Positions 23,585 through 35,903 are shown, numbered from the stretch's first letter. The stretch is DNA of 64,000 nt from Dendrolimus kikuchii (GCA_019925095.2 CM034410.1:14286436-14350435), one strand, 5' to 3'. Notes: generated from the sequence alone by a model not told the origin. Program-made: numbers and translations.

Positions 23585-23740
23585 ATCTCACTGTAATCCT
23601 AAACGGTTGGATCGATTTTGATGAAATTTTGTGTGTGTCCCTGGTTGGTTTAGATACACAATTGGATCCGGTAGGTAGCGCTGTAATTGGATTCTAGTAT
23701 TTTATTTTTTCAGGGCAGGACAACGTCTGCCGATGAGTGT
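23585..23740 (+). repeat. Helitron-like repeat fragment in dnr1 intron
   Basis: Shares the body TTGGATCGATTTTGATGAAA and the closing GGGCAGGACAACGTCTGCC hairpin with 46685-46897, but the terminal CTAGT is gone. Confidence 0.55.
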
Positions 23741-24388
23741 TTATTTAAATAAGAAGTTTGTTAACAATAACCGTTATGATTTTAAGGTGAAGATTTTTGA
23801 AAAAATCAAAGTAGAAGAGAAGTAGAAATATTAAAGAAAGTAGTGTCCTTTTCAAATTTTATTTAACACAAAATACTCTTTGATTAGTTTTTGAATTATG
23901 ATTTGTATCCAATTAAATGCTGTATTATGATTTCGTTAGTCGAATAACAGGGCAGGTTTACCAACACAGCTTATCTAATTTCTTGCTGGCCCCCAAATCT
24001 ATAACTTACACAAAAAAATCTATGCCAGTGTGCGTAAAAATTCATTCGAATGACAGATGGTCAAATATTTGTAGTCTTTAAAATTCACATTATTCGTCTC
24101 GGTCAAATCAAGATTGATTCAACATTGAGCCGAGATGATGTATAGACTACCACAATCGACAAAAGTTACGATTTCAATTCGATACGATTGCCAATTCGAG
24201 TTACAGACTCGGGCTCGTTCGTCATGTTTGTAATTTTATTTATTTTCCAATATGCTTACATTCATTTAAATAAAACATTCGACTGTGGCGCAGAAGCCTC
24301 AAGGGTTTATTCGCAACGCAGACTCGTGTGCAAATAAATAAATTAGGTTATAATACATAGTGAAATTTTAAAAATGAATTTATACTAT

Positions 24389-24610
24389 ACTAGCGGCCCG
24401 GCGCGGCTTCACCCGCATTCTGTCCCGCTCCCGTGGTATATAGCGTTATGTTATATAATCTATGATACTCCCGAATAACGTAGATTTCCAACAATTAAAG
24501 AATTGTTAAAATCGGTTTAGTAGATCCAGAGATTACCCCCTACAACGTCAGAAACTCACAAACTTTACCTCTTTATAATATTATATTAAGTTATATCATA
24601 ATATAGGAGC
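24389..24610 (-). mobile_element. Helitron-like element end in dnr1 intron
   Basis: The left edge ACTAGCGGCCCGGCGCGGC is, on the minus strand, a GC-rich segment followed by CTAGT. The body CCGTGGTATATAGCG..AAAATCGGTTTAGTAG has no coding. It lies 90 bases upstream of exon 24699. Confidence 0.5.
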
Positions 24611-24698
24611 ACAGGCAACAAAGGAATTGTTATCATCATTCGAGTATTTATTTCTGACCTAGTTATTCTAATGATAGTTTGTTTGTGTTGTTAATCAG

Positions 24699-24832
24699 GA
24701 GTCACGATCGCGCTCCCGCAGCAATGGCGGTTGCGGCGAAGCTCTGGCGTGCAGGGTGTGCATGGACCAAGCAATCGACACGCTCTTCCTGCCCTGCAGG
24801 CACGTCGTCTGCTGCCAGGAGTGTGCTCCACG
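24699..24832 (+). CDS. dnr1: dnr1 exon: first part of the RING finger
   Basis: 134 bases: 44 codons plus 2 bases. After a Ser/Arg-rich start (ESRSRSRSNGG) it encodes EALACRVCMDQAIDTLFLPC and RHVVCCQECAPR. Counting from the exon start, the zinc ligands seen are C18, C21, C33, H35, C39 and C42; the last two come from the next exon, completing a C3HC4 RING that recruits the E2 enzyme. Acceptor TTAATCAG, donor GTATGT at 24833. The vertebrate protein has a longer linker before its RING, so a small exon in 23487-24698 cannot be excluded, though the phases join without one. Confidence 0.93.
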
Positions 24833-24847
24833 GTATGTCATATTACA

Positions 24848-24965
24848 TACATACATATTGTCACACCTGTTTTCCATAGGAGTAGGCAGAGACGATAAAT
24901 CTCCACTTGCTACGATCTTGACATACATCTTTTGCGTCATCTACATTCATCATCAAAATAAAATT
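24848..24965 (-). mobile_element. RTE-B 3'-end fragment
   Basis: TACATACATACA tail, then CACCTGTTTTCCATAGGAGT and GGCAGAGACGATAAATCTCC, matching the end of the RTE-B copy at 50190-50560. It starts 15 bases into the last dnr1 intron. Confidence 0.7.
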
Positions 24966-24999
24966 ATTCAACAATTTACGCGTTCACTTGAACACACCC

Positions 25000-25062
25000 A
25001 AGTTCTAATAAATTCTATAGTAATTCCAACGGCATTTTTAATTCGAGTCCTGCAACTCGTAA
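25000..25062 (+). repeat. Fragment of the LTR family (polyadenylation end)
   Basis: AGTTCTAATAAATTCTATAG through GAGTCCTGCAACTCGTAA matches the last 60 bases of the LTR-like copies at 14.2 and 58.0 kb. Confidence 0.7.
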
Positions 25063-25113
25063 TAATATTATTGCTTGAATATTCTGGAATAATACATTGA
25101 TATTGTTTTATAT

Positions 25114-25292
25114 TTACATACATACATAACTTCACGCCAGTTCCCTTGCGGGGTATGCACGAACAACAGAGCGCCATTTAGGCTTATTCTTACACACTTC
25201 ACTTGCTTCTTTGACATTCATAACTCTTGTCATGCACGCTCGTCTGTTCTTAAAGCTCCTGACATCACCTTCTGCTAGTACACGATCAATTT
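25114..25292 (-). mobile_element. RTE-A 3'-end fragment
   Basis: TACATACATACA tail, CTTCACGCCAGTTCCCTTGC, then the complement of RRACMTRVMNVKEASEVCKN. It ends abruptly at ATTTGATCATA, where the minisatellite begins, while the 35.5-kb copy continues. Confidence 0.85.
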
Positions 25293-25302
25293 GATCATAG
25301 GT

Positions 25303-25650
25303 GTAAACATAAACACACATCACATAAACACACACCACATACACACACACCACATAAACAATCACCACATACACACACATCACATAAACACACATCACAT
25401 AAACACACACCACATACACACATGCCACATACACACACACCACATAGACACACACCACATATACACACACACCACGTACACACACATCACATAAACATAT
25501 ACCACATACACACACACCATATAAACACACACACCACATAAACACACACACACCACATAAACACTCACACCACATAAACACTCACACCACATACACACAC
25601 ATCACATAAACACACACCACATACATATACACACATTCACACACCGACAC
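25303..25650 (+). repeat. CA-rich minisatellite in the last dnr1 intron
   Basis: More than twenty imperfect tandem units of about 12-16 bases (ACACACACCACATAAAC and variants with CATCACATA). The + strand, which is the sense strand of dnr1, is almost free of G. All long frames across it are artefacts of the repeat. Confidence 0.95.
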
Positions 25651-25879
25651 ATCTATACAATATAAAACAAAGGTACACTTTTTTCAACTTTTTGTTTGAG
25701 ACATATGTAGAGTTAAATAAAGCGTCAAAACATGCACATGTACATTTTATTCCTTTAAATTACCTAAACTGATATTAGAGTTGGAAACACCTAAAATAAA
25801 AGGAAACCAGAAGCCCATCGCCTTTGTCGAGACCTATCAAAACGGTTGATAGATGTCTCATGAAACCAAAACGTTGGCC

Positions 25880-25970
25880 TGTATTTTGGGCAACGCATAA
25901 GCGTTGCCATACAACGTGGTAATGCGGCCAGCGTTTTGGGAACGTTCCCAACTGACGGTGGTTTGGGACC
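25880..25970 (-). repeat. Short dispersed repeat, partner of 14.5 kb
   Basis: Reverse-complement match to 14495-14580 (GGCCAGCGTTTTGGGAACG here). Contains a small inverted repeat GGGCAACGCATAAGCGTTGCC-like core around 25888-25908. Confidence 0.55.
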
Positions 25971-26354
25971 TATTTACTATTCGTAGTTTTTATCTTTTGT
26001 AAATTAAACTGTGTGCATATATATATATATAGATATATACATTATTAGCTTGGTAAATTTGAATAAATTGAGTGTACATAGTCCATATATAGGTATACAT
26101 AAATATACGTAAAAATATCAAACATAAAAAAAGGAAATTATTTTAAGATGTTCGATATAATGGAATTGCATACACAGCTGTCTTTCATGCCGTGCTACAG
26201 CGCAAATAGCATAAGTACTTAGTTACTTTTGCAATTTAAAAAAATTAAATTATTGCTGCGTATCTGTCTCCGATGAATTATCAGAGGTATCTGCATTGCG
26301 GCCATCTTGATATTGAAAACAATCATAATTCATTGCTTTTTTCTTCATTTGCAG

Positions 26355-26451
26355 ATGCGAGCGCTGCCCCCTCTGCCGTGGTGAAATAGAGAAACTAATG
26401 CATATATTCCTGCCAGTCGAATACCAGAAAAGTCCTGGGCTTGTCAAATGA
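26355..26451 (+). CDS. dnr1: dnr1 last coding exon: end of RING and C-terminus
   Basis: 97 bases including the TGA stop at 26449-26451. The first base A completes CGA (Arg), followed by CERCPLCRGEIEKLMHIFLP and VEYQKSPGLVK. CERCPLC supplies the last two zinc ligands of the C3HC4 RING, and the HIFLP ending parallels the HVYLP near the C-terminus of vertebrate MYLIP. Acceptor CTTCATTTGCAG. Added to the earlier exons the visible coding sequence is 1383 bases, 460 residues; with the missing N-terminus the protein would be about 490-495, against 445 for human MYLIP. Confidence 0.94.
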
Positions 26452-28172
26452 GAATGATCAAAATGGCGCCGAGTACTAACTTCGACTGACCCGGTTAAGC
26501 CGATTTGAATATTATTACATGCACTTGAAATGTATGGATATCTGCCTGTAGATTGCAGCTCAAGAGTAAATAGACGTTAAGTGTGAAGATGGATTTATAT
26601 ATGTGAGCATTGATATGAAGTCATGTTTGATATAAAAACTTATTCTGGTTGTATAGCTTTATCAAAGATGGCGGATTCAAACACATTTGTCATTTTTTTA
26701 TGTGGCTGCAATGACTTCGCCACGAGCATAGATTTCGCCAATATCTTGTATTCAAAAGTCAGGTTATAAATATAACTAAAAATCTACTCATTTAAGATTT
26801 TAAAATGGTCATAAATATGATTTATTTTCCCTAATAATGTTATTGATGCTTAAAAAATGAAAAAAAACTGCCATTTTGTTCAAGTTATATGCTAAGAATA
26901 AGGAATTGACTTAAAAAGATGTATATAATTATTGTGTGAAGGAAAATACCATGAACTAAGTGGCCTTATTTCTGTGGTGGCATATTTCATTATTTTGGCT
27001 ATAAACGGTTAACAATATAATGCAACACAATTCATAAGTTACAATAATCTACATCAAAGTTTATTATAATGACTTGTGGTACTCTAAACTTATGGTTTTT
27101 GATAATAAGCGATGAGAAAATGTTGCTAAAAACTTCTCCATTTTGTTGCATTATCTTGGTACGTGATAAGGTTCAACCAATAAAGAAATTGCATTACACT
27201 TTATTGCTTAATAATTATGGCCAAAATACCACGATATTTTCAAAATGCGTGTGTGATTGTCTAGTCAGAGAATATCTTTTGATGACTTACATGTAAGAGA
27301 CTATGCATTTTTGTAACAATTATTATGTTTAAGGACTCTGTGGAAGAATACTTTAATGAGTTTAAAATTGGTTACAAAATGGGAAAGAGTAGTTTTTTGA
27401 TAACAGATGGCGCTTATAGTAAACTAGTTTTCTGTATTTTCGGCCATTGCCATTGAAATTGAAAGTCAAAAAACGCCTCAAAAATTTTATTTAAATATTT
27501 TTATCATCGTCTAAAGAAAGATATCAAAACCTAAATCTGCTGTAAAATCTAGTTTAAACTGCGTAGTATGTAGGTATTTTAGGAGAGTATCGAATCTTTA
27601 AACTACACATTTCAAATAATAACAAAATATATGTATTGTTTGTTCCACTAATAGTAATGAACGACATGTTATAAGGCGGTTAATTTTTACTGTTGATGCT
27701 ATCAATTATGTCAATATCAGAGTTAAATATAATGTTAAGAACTCAACATTTATTTCGATATTGGCTGAAGTGAAATTATATTTCACTTTCAGAAAAGGAA
27801 TGCAATATAGACAGAAACATATTAATAAATATGTTTCCCTTTTTCTATATTATTACAGACTGGTGTATTCCATTGGACACATAGCTTTTATAAACATAAT
27901 ACCGACTGTAACAAATAATTAGATGTTGAGTTTGCCAATTTTACAAAAGGTAATAAAACGTTCAATACTTTTCTAAAATATCTGGGTAGCCTAAACTAGG
28001 TTTGTAAATGTTGATTTGTCTTAGTACTTATAATTTTATTATAATAATAAATAATAATAATTATTATTATTTTAAGCAAATTGGTCGCTGCTTATTAAGT
28101 CTTGATCTGACTAATCTGCATTTTGAATAACAGTTGAGTCTTAATATATTAATTTTTTGAGTATAGTCGAAT
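26452..28172 (+). other. Probable dnr1 3' untranslated region and downstream DNA
   Basis: AT-rich, without LINE or SINE fragments, directly following the stop codon. Candidate AATAAA signals lie at 27179-27184 and 27951-27956; nothing in the sequence decides which is used. The open frame at 27069-27296 has no family resemblance. Confidence 0.5.
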
Positions 28173-28265
28173 GGTCTTATTCATATAGAGTTAGTAAGTT
28201 TGAAAGCTTCTTGAAGGTTCGTAAAGAAGTGTTCAAACTTACTTACTAACTCAATATGAATAAGA
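28173..28265. mobile_element. Snap-back MITE-like element, copy 2
   Basis: Arms of about 33 bases (GGTCTTATTCATAT..GTTAGTAAGTTTGAA and its near-exact complement) around a loop that also folds (GCTTCTT/AAGAAG). Same ends as 18517-18608. Confidence 0.7.
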
Positions 28266-29334
28266 ACATATGAATTTCCAGATTAACTGCGTAATAAGTG
28301 ATTTTTATTTTATAAAGTCATGTAGGTACTCATTGCACAGCGCTCTGTGGCTATTAAGAATGATCCCATAAAGTTTGTATATTCGTTCTTTGTTCCGTGA
28401 AAAACGTGCAAAGTTCACAGGCCATGTGGCCTCGTAATTTTTAAAAAGGCTCATTCCATGTCCTGCATGCTATGTGTCGCCGGACGCAATGCAGGCAAAA
28501 ACACTTTGTACAATCCTGCATTATGCGGCAGACTACCATACAGGTGAATGGGGACTTGAAGCAATCTTTGACTAATTGAAGGCAGCCATATTGAAAAAAT
28601 AAATCAAATATAAAAATCATACATTTGTAAAAAAAAACCTTCGTTTTAGAAGGTTCCTAGATTAAGATTCTAATATTTTTTGTGATAATGACTAAATATA
28701 AGCATACTTAACAACATTTTATTTTATAAGTTGGAAAAAATAAAACATGCATTTTCTTTCTATAAACAATCTTGCCTTTTTCCACCAACAAGATGTTCTT
28801 TAAAATTTTCATTACTTTTTCTAAGACTTCATCTTACTGATGTATTTGACCATTTATTAAGAATGAAAAAAATACAAAGACAGGGTTGAAATATCAGTAA
28901 TATATTGTAATTTTGGATTTAAGTTCATTTTATCTTATATTACATTATAGTAAGACCTGTGGTCTGTAAGTTATTTTAACATGATGATAACAAAATATTT
29001 TAAAACTCATTAAAAATGATTTATCTGATTGGCGGTTGTTTTATTTAAATTGCTAAACTTGAATAATGCAAAAAGGTACTACCATTTATCGCTTCACTCA
29101 GACTAAAAAACAAATAATAGCATTCTTAGGAATAGGTTCTTGTCTGCGAAAAAATAATTATGAATGGATCACCATCGTTTTATTATCTATACTGTTTTTA
29201 AACAAAGCAGTCAAATAAAAAGTTTTCAATCAAAAATCAATAAGTCGCCACATATAAGCCGCGCGCAGAAGGTTTGCCGATGACTACTATTATTGTATTT
29301 ATGACTTATGTAAAGTATATACAATAACAAATTC
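28266..29334. other. No feature recognised
   Basis: AT-rich, no gene or shared repeat seen. Confidence 0.4.
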
Positions 29335-29585
29335 AGTGGCATATGGAGTCAATGATCATCATACCGATAATGGTGTTCGTTAACGGTCTACTAGCGAAGA
29401 GCCTCGAGCGACATCTAGGCGAGGCTCTCGCTCGGTAAATGGGTGAAGGGTCAGATACAGAAGGCGGTTCTCCTGAGCACGGGACGTATTGTGAGGAAGT
29501 TCCTGTCTCTGGAACCCTAACCACACCGGTAGCCTGGACCCTAAGCCCCGCTACCGACGGACGTCATCTTTTTATATTTTTTAAT
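29335..29585 (+). mobile_element. GC-rich LINE 3'-end-like block
   Basis: A 240-base GC-rich block in AT-rich surroundings, ending CCGACGGACGTCATCTTTTT. Its composition and ending resemble 3' untranslated ends of R1-like LINEs. No coding sequence; the assignment is weak. Confidence 0.4.
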
Positions 29586-30959
29586 ATAATACACGTGAAA
29601 GAATAATTATTTTATTAATAAGTTATACATAATAACTGGGACGACTATAATCATCGCAAAAATACGCCAACTGAATCATCATGGCAAAACAAATAAAAAA
29701 ATCATTGAGGCGTTAGGCGGGAATTCAAAAAGATGAATAAGCCTCTAAGCCTAAGTATTTGTTTTCAAAACGAAGTATACATTTTATGAAAAAGGAGTAG
29801 TAGGGAATGGATTATTTTTAGACACAAATTTTGTGCCTGTATAAAAAATTGTAACTATGTGTGAAAATGTGACTTATCAAGTTGCCACATTATTTTTGTT
29901 GCATGACCCCAGTAAAAGAACTAGAATTCAACAAAGACGGAGATAGGCTTGGGTACAGCTGGCCTTTACGTGGTGCTTTATTCTAAAACTTGAATATTCA
30001 CGAATATCAAAGACATGGAATATATCATTAAGATGAATACTTACTTACTTAGCACTAGCTAAATACAGAACCCATTTAAAGCCATTTCTAAAAAAAGATT
30101 AACCATTGTACGGTTCAAAAACAAATCACAAAACTTAAATTATTAAAATTTGTTATTTTTAATCTCTATTCAAGTAAATTACAAATTTCAATGCATTTGT
30201 ATTGTTGAGGTGATAAAGTATAATCAAACTCACGCACAGGAACTTCCATTTATTTAGTTTTTTAGTTCAACTATTCGATTAAAATTCAAACGCCCGGATT
30301 ACGGAAACTGTAAAAAAGCAAACTGATTTATTATACATTCGCGTCTCGCCAAACCCTTTCCAATTCCGGCCTATAAGTTTGTTCAAGATGAATTATTACT
30401 TAATTTAGAACTATTGATAACTAGTGTTTCGTGTGAATAATCATAAAGATAGGCGAGTAAAAATTAGATATTAAGCCACATATAACCACGTTTCAATTTT
30501 TCAGCTGTTTTTATTTTTCATGATTATTGTTTATGGATGCCTAGTTGTATGAAAGCGATACCATTGCCACAAAAAAACTACTTTAGTTCTAGTCTCTGCT
30601 TTATTAATGTTGCTAGTAACATAATATTGCAAAAGGGAACGGCATAATTTAGTTTTCGAAAGATTTTCATTGTGGTATAATGTAGTTATCTTACAGTATA
30701 GACATAAATTTAATTGTTGCACATGATTGCAAAGATAAGATACTTAGAGGACATGGCTAGAATCACTTTTAAATAATTGTTTCTAGTATAATTTGTGAAA
30801 TTATAAATAATTTTACGTATAGATTTGCATGTTCCAATAGAATCGTTTTACTTTTTTCCTTTGCTTTTATGTGTAGAAATGTTTTAAACCAAAATTAATA
30901 AGAAATTCGGTAATTAATAATTATGAGAATTCCTTTTGATTACTGACAACATTTTCCCC
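29586..30959. other. No feature recognised
   Basis: AT-rich, with only short open frames without family resemblance. Confidence 0.4.
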
Positions 30960-31284
30960 TGCCCGCACGAACGCAAGATGGCTGCCAATTTATGTGAGCG
31001 CAAGGACATCTAGAAAAGTGATATCCGTTTGTGATATTTCGTTTACGTTAGTGATAATAACTTTTTAAATATTATCTTTGTTTAGTGTATGTGATTGTTC
31101 TTTATTACCGTGCAATATATTAAAAGTTAAACGTGTTTAAAAGTCTCCTGTGTAGTCATACCTTTGATGGTTTTATAAAAAAAATGATCCTTGTTTGTTA
31201 ATTTGTGATTATTTATGCAGTGATAAACTATTTTGGATCGCTATGAGTTTTATTGTTGGATGATAACTGTTGTTTGACGTAAGT
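30960..31284 (+). promoter_or_regulatory. Candidate promoter and non-coding first exon
   Basis: Proximal signals fit a + strand transcription start: CGCAAGATGGCTGCC (a YY1/Pho-like AAGATGGC at 30975-30982) followed by about 290 bases with no long frame and then a strong splice donor GTAAGT at 31279-31284. A GC-rich patch follows at about 31375-31460. No coding exon that could belong to it was recognised downstream. Inference from motifs only. Confidence 0.35.
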
Positions 31285-32344
31285 ATTCTTTTATAGTATA
31301 ATTACAAGGGATTTTTTCGTATGTTCGTGACATGTAGAATTTTCGTCAGAGCTTGTAACCTATTTGTCTATATCGGGGCTGCAAAGCCGTGGCGTGGCTG
31401 TTATGAGGGGCGCCGGCTCGCCGGTCTGTCGCCCGTACACAGCTGTTCGCTTCACACGGAATCTAAAGCGATTCTCTGAAACACATTGCCGTTAAAAGTA
31501 TAAAACTACGTAAATTTTTGTCTGTTATCATGTTTTCCATATCATTTTGTATTTACAGTACTTGATTATATTTGCACACTCAAGTCACTTGTTTTACTGA
31601 CATTAAACTATTTAAATGTGAACTCATGTCGGGAAAAAAAGTTCTGTAGTGCTTGATACACCATAAAAAAGTGTTTTATACAAATACCTGTCCATCTTTT
31701 ATCTCTGCCCATAATTCTTATAATAACAAGGGTTTGAAATATTTAAAAAAAGAGTCTCGAAAGATTGATGCTAAGAAATAAAACTTAGTATTTATGTTGT
31801 TAAGTTTTCTCAATTGGTACACAAATATTTGAATTCATACACAATCTTCATTAATATAAATAAAGAGTATACCAAGTAACTTATAATATTCTAAACATAG
31901 TAGTTGTATTTATTATCATATCTCTTGCCTGCTCTATGCCAGCAGTGAAAAATACTTAGAGACTTACTTAGTTTGTATTGTAACATATATGTACCTGACA
32001 TTTTATCAACTACTGTGACACTGACAAAATCAATGCTAATTGCGTTGGAGCCATAATCCTCCAAAAAAAGAAAAAGTAGTTTGTGTTGTAACACTTTTTA
32101 AGTCTTTGCAAATTTGTACAGCACTACATCTATTGCATGTAACTAGATACTTTGGTACAAAAATGAATAATATCCGTTTCACAAAATAGGAATTAAAGAA
32201 AAGTCTGCCTCTCTCATCAGCCAACTTAGGTTTTTGATTAAGACCAATGACTTTTTATACTCCTGGGGTAGTTAGTATTATCAATTTTTTATGTGATATT
32301 GCTATTCTGGAATCATTATAGCTTTCTCTCATTATAGCTTTGAC

Positions 32345-32600
32345 TCATTCTCTTTTTGTTCACCTTCTCCCAATTATTTGGGGTCGGCACAAAATGTCTT
32401 TTCCTTTCACACTCCTGTATTCTGACATACATCCTCTGTCGCACCATAAATCATCATATTGTTCTCACAATCCATCCATTGCTTTTTTGTTGTCATCTTT
32501 ACCTTTATACCCATCAATCTTGCAGTTTAATATTCCTTTCACTTTCATCCCTCCTCATAACATGCCCATAGCGTCTTAATCTTCTTCCTTTCAATTATTC
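32345..32600 (-). pseudogene. RTE-C 3'-end fragment
   Basis: Minus-strand match to 15650-15905: TTGGGGTCGGCACAAAATGT, then TTCTGACATACATCCTCTGT, with broken coding sequence. Confidence 0.75.
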
Positions 32601-32895
32601 AGTCAGCAGTGCAACTTTTATAGACTATTGTCATGAAATGGTTAGCGTTGAGCCAGTTGTTTTGTACAATGACTGAGAGTTCTAATGGCCCATTTACGCA
32701 TATGCTATCCCATCTTCTCTATCCTATCCCCTTATTTCATTCACCTATCCCATTTATCATCTCTGGCCTCTTTATCCTGTCTTAAAGACTGGCAATGTGT
32801 TGGCGTTACTCCTGGTGTTGCAAACATCCATAGGTGATGGTAACGACTTTCCAGTACATGGGCCTTTTGCCTGTTTGCTAGCTTCATATTTAAAA
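32601..32895 (+). mobile_element. CR1-like LINE 3'-end fragment
   Basis: Plus-strand counterpart of 22020-22350: TTTTGTACAATGA, TATCCCATCTT, TTAAAGACTGGCAATG and the tail GTTGCAAACATCCATAGGTG..GCCTGTTTGCTAG followed by an A-rich run. Confidence 0.65.
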
Positions 32896-32944
32896 AATAT
32901 CAATCTCCAACTATTGTCGCTGAAAAACATGGCCTGTTCCGATT

Positions 32945-33065
32945 ATTTTTTTATTGCCTGAAGCAGGCAAACATATGGATGGCCCACTTGATGAAAGGTG
33001 GTTACCGTCGCTCATGGACATTTGTAACACCAGGAATGTTGCCAACATATTGCTGGCCTGTTACA
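32945..33065 (-). mobile_element. LINE tail fragment
   Basis: T run, then complement of the shared tail (ATGGATGGCCCACTTGATGA..GGTTACCGTCGCTCATGGAC). Only the last 110 bases of the element are present. Confidence 0.65.
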
Positions 33066-34624
33066 AATTTTATAACACCCTTCTTAAATGAATTGTGTAA
33101 GTGGAACAGAGTTAAGAATGTATAGCAACATTCTGCCATTTCCACTTGCAAATAAAGTTTATTATAGATTAATTTACATGTAGGGAACCATTAGGCTTTG
33201 TAGATTATTTGCATTAGCACTATACTGTTGCCAAGTGTTTATTTTACTTTTGATGAGTAAAGCCCACGTGAAATTGTCATACTTTATTGTTGTGGGCAAC
33301 ATAACAGTGGTATTCTGTAAGTCATGTAAGGCACAGACTATTAAACCATAGACACAATAACAAATAAATCAAAAGTAATCAATTTAATAATAATAAAATT
33401 GTATACTTTAAAGAAAAATAATACTGCAATTATTTATGTGCCATTTTATTTTTCCGAATTAAATACAATACAATCCTGTTTGTAATAACTACAATTTCTG
33501 TAATAAATTGTATTTATTACAAATTATTATTTTATTATTAGATTATTGTATTTAATTTGGCAAAATAAAATGTCACTTATAATAATTGCACTATTGTTTT
33601 TCTTGAAATTATAACTTTTTTATTTTAAAATTTTGATACAGTATTTTTAGAAAAATATATAAATAAGTTAAATTGATTAAACCTTTTTTTAAATGAAATC
33701 AATTTTTATAACAAATCAAGTTGGTAAGCATTAGGACAGTAAGTAATTAATCAGACATTGAGCTGTCAAAAGTAAAATGAATGCTTAGAAAGACTATAAA
33801 CAAATAGAATAGAAAATGTATGACATATCTTTATGCTAAGTATTATGTCATTATCATATATTTTCATTCTATTTTTTTACTGCCAATGGCATTTTCCTAC
33901 AGGGTCTTTTGACTTTTCCAGGCAAACTGCAAATTATATGTTCTGTAGAACTGAACCCCTTCTATAAACTTAATACTTGGTGTAAATTTTGTTTCTGTTC
34001 AGTGAATGTAGTATGTTGTGTAAACATTAGTTAACAGTGCCTCAATTGGTGTGCTATGTTGTAATGTAGTCATCCTACAGCTTCAGTTAAATGTCTTGAT
34101 AATTTAACTACAGTTAACATTTTATAGGTTATTGCTATGTATTTCAATCTATTTGGACAGCTGCATGCAAGATCTATTCATACAGTATTAAAATTATTTG
34201 AAATTATGGCAAGTTTTATTCTGTTCGTTGTTTGGCAATTTCTAACTTTAATAATTCCCATGACTTTGTCCTCGCCTGACAGCTAACGTAGATTACAGTC
34301 ATTTCACCAATATTTAACCTGAAACGGTGTTTTAACCAGGTTTTTTTAGTATGAAAATACTTGTAAACCCCAGGGATAGGTAATGCTACTAAAGGAATAC
34401 ATAAACATAGGCACAAGACAATGACTTATCATGTACTACATACTAGATATAACTCAAGGGCACGAGATACAAAAAGTTGATACAATAAAATAGATCTAAC
34501 AATTAATTATGATGTCCTAAAAAGGTTCTAGTTCAGTATAATGCTAGTTTCACAACCAGCACTGATCTTCCGCAAGTTCCTCTAACGGATGCCACGGCTT
34601 AGCTCCACAAACCGAATTAAAGAC
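33066..34624. other. AT-rich DNA, no feature recognised
   Basis: Contains short palindromic TAATAATTTGTAATAAA-like runs near 33485-33545; otherwise nothing seen. Confidence 0.4.
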
Positions 34625-34785
34625 AATAAACATTGAAAAGGTGGATGGATTGTGTGAAGGATGATATGATGATATGTGGTGTGACGGAAGATGTATGTCA
34701 GAATAGAGGAGTGTGAAAGGAAAAGACATATTGTGCTGACCCCAATTAATTGGGATATGGTGAAAGAAAAGAGAGAAGAGAGAAA
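34625..34785 (+). pseudogene. RTE-C 3'-end fragment
   Basis: Encodes WMDCVKDDMMICGVTEDVCQ and ends TATTGTGCTGACCCCAATTA, the same ending as the 15.6-kb copy. Confidence 0.75.
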
Positions 34786-34837
34786 CATTAACTAAAAATC
34801 TTGTAATCAGTAGTATGTATGAACAGTATTATAAGTT

Positions 34838-35078
34838 TTGCCAGGTGGTAGGGTATTTGCCAGTCTGGATGGCTACCACCCCTGGTCTAGAGTATGCTGC
34901 CATAACAACTTGAGTTGTGTTCCGTTATTAATGGCCAGGTTCCAGCCCAATCTACGAGTCCTGCAGCACATTGGTAGCACCGTTAGTGTTGCAAATGTTT
35001 TTAGGCGACGGTAACCACTTTCCATCACAGTTGGGCCGTCAGCCTGTCTGCTGTACTCCAGCAACAAAAAAAAATTAT
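34838..35078 (+). repeat. SINE-X copy, 5'-truncated
   Basis: Starts within the body (GCCAGGTGGTAGGGTATTTG) and runs to the tail CTCCAGCAACAAAAAAAA. Confidence 0.85.
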
Positions 35079-35464
35079 AAATAAAAGAAATGAAACAAAT
35101 AACCAATGGACAGAAATGACGAATTATATGCTTAAACAAGTCTATGTTTACATGGAGTTGTTGAACCACGGATTGGAAAGTGTCACATACTAATTTTGCT
35201 TCATCAGCTGTAGGTCTTGCAATAAATGTAACCCGCCCATCCCTGCTTCCATTTAATAAGTTTATATGCTATATCTCTTACCTTAGTTTTCTTACAAATG
35301 TCTTCATTTCTGATTCTGTCCATAATGCCTCTGTTACACCTGGAATAATAATTGTGTTAGTGACTGTAACACAGATGTAGCAAGGATTTAGTGCATTCAT
35401 TAAGAAGCAACACTTTAATGATGTTAAACACTGACAGATATACATATTAATGTAACTACATACA
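35079..35464. other. No feature recognised
   Basis: The open frame at 35180-35380 has no family resemblance. Confidence 0.4.
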
Positions 35465-35830
35465 TACGTGAAGTTATTTCACGCCAGTTCCCTTGCGGGG
35501 TAGGCACAAACAACAGAGCGCCATTTAGGCTTATTCTTACACACCTCACTTGCTTCTTTGACATTCATAACTCTTGTCATGCACGCTCGTCTGTTTTTAA
35601 GGCTCCTGACATCACCTTCTGCTAGTACATGATCAATTTGATCATGGAAGGTGTGTTGTGGCCTTCCACGACGTCTGCATCCATCCACTTTTGCATTGTA
35701 TATCTGTTTAGTCATTCTTTCATCATGCATTCTTTCCACATGCCCGAACCACCGGAGCATTCCTTTCCTTACCTTCACCCCGATACTCTCTTTCAGACCA
35801 ACTCTCTGTAAGTAATCATTATTTTTTAAA
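35465..35830 (-). pseudogene. RTE-A C-terminal coding fragment
   Basis: The longest RTE-A piece here. On the minus strand it reads without interruption from NNDYLQRVGLKESIGVKVRK through GMLRWFGHVERMHDERMTKQ and RACMTRVMNVKEASEVCKNK to AYPARELA and a stop, followed by the family's 3' tail. The first part, with RWFGHVERM, is typical of the C-terminus of RTE-type reverse transcriptase polyproteins. 5'-truncated. Confidence 0.88.
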
Positions 35831-35903
35831 GCTATAAGTAAGTCGCATTTGGACACAGTCACAACACTAAAGTAGGTTGAGCAGGGGCATAACAGAAACA
35901 CTT

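Noticed and set aside
24756..25100. Read-through of the RING exon as an intron-retained product
   Set aside because: A good donor (GTATGT) ends the exon and the missing two zinc ligands are supplied in frame by the exon at 26355, so the extension is intron.
25132..25598. Long Cys/Val/Met-rich frames resembling a secreted cysteine-rich protein
   Set aside because: They arise from reading the CA-rich minisatellite in several frames; the units are not multiples of three and all frames look alike.
25303..25650. CRISPR-like repeat array
   Set aside because: Units are contiguous low-complexity tandem repeats without unique spacers, in a eukaryotic intron.
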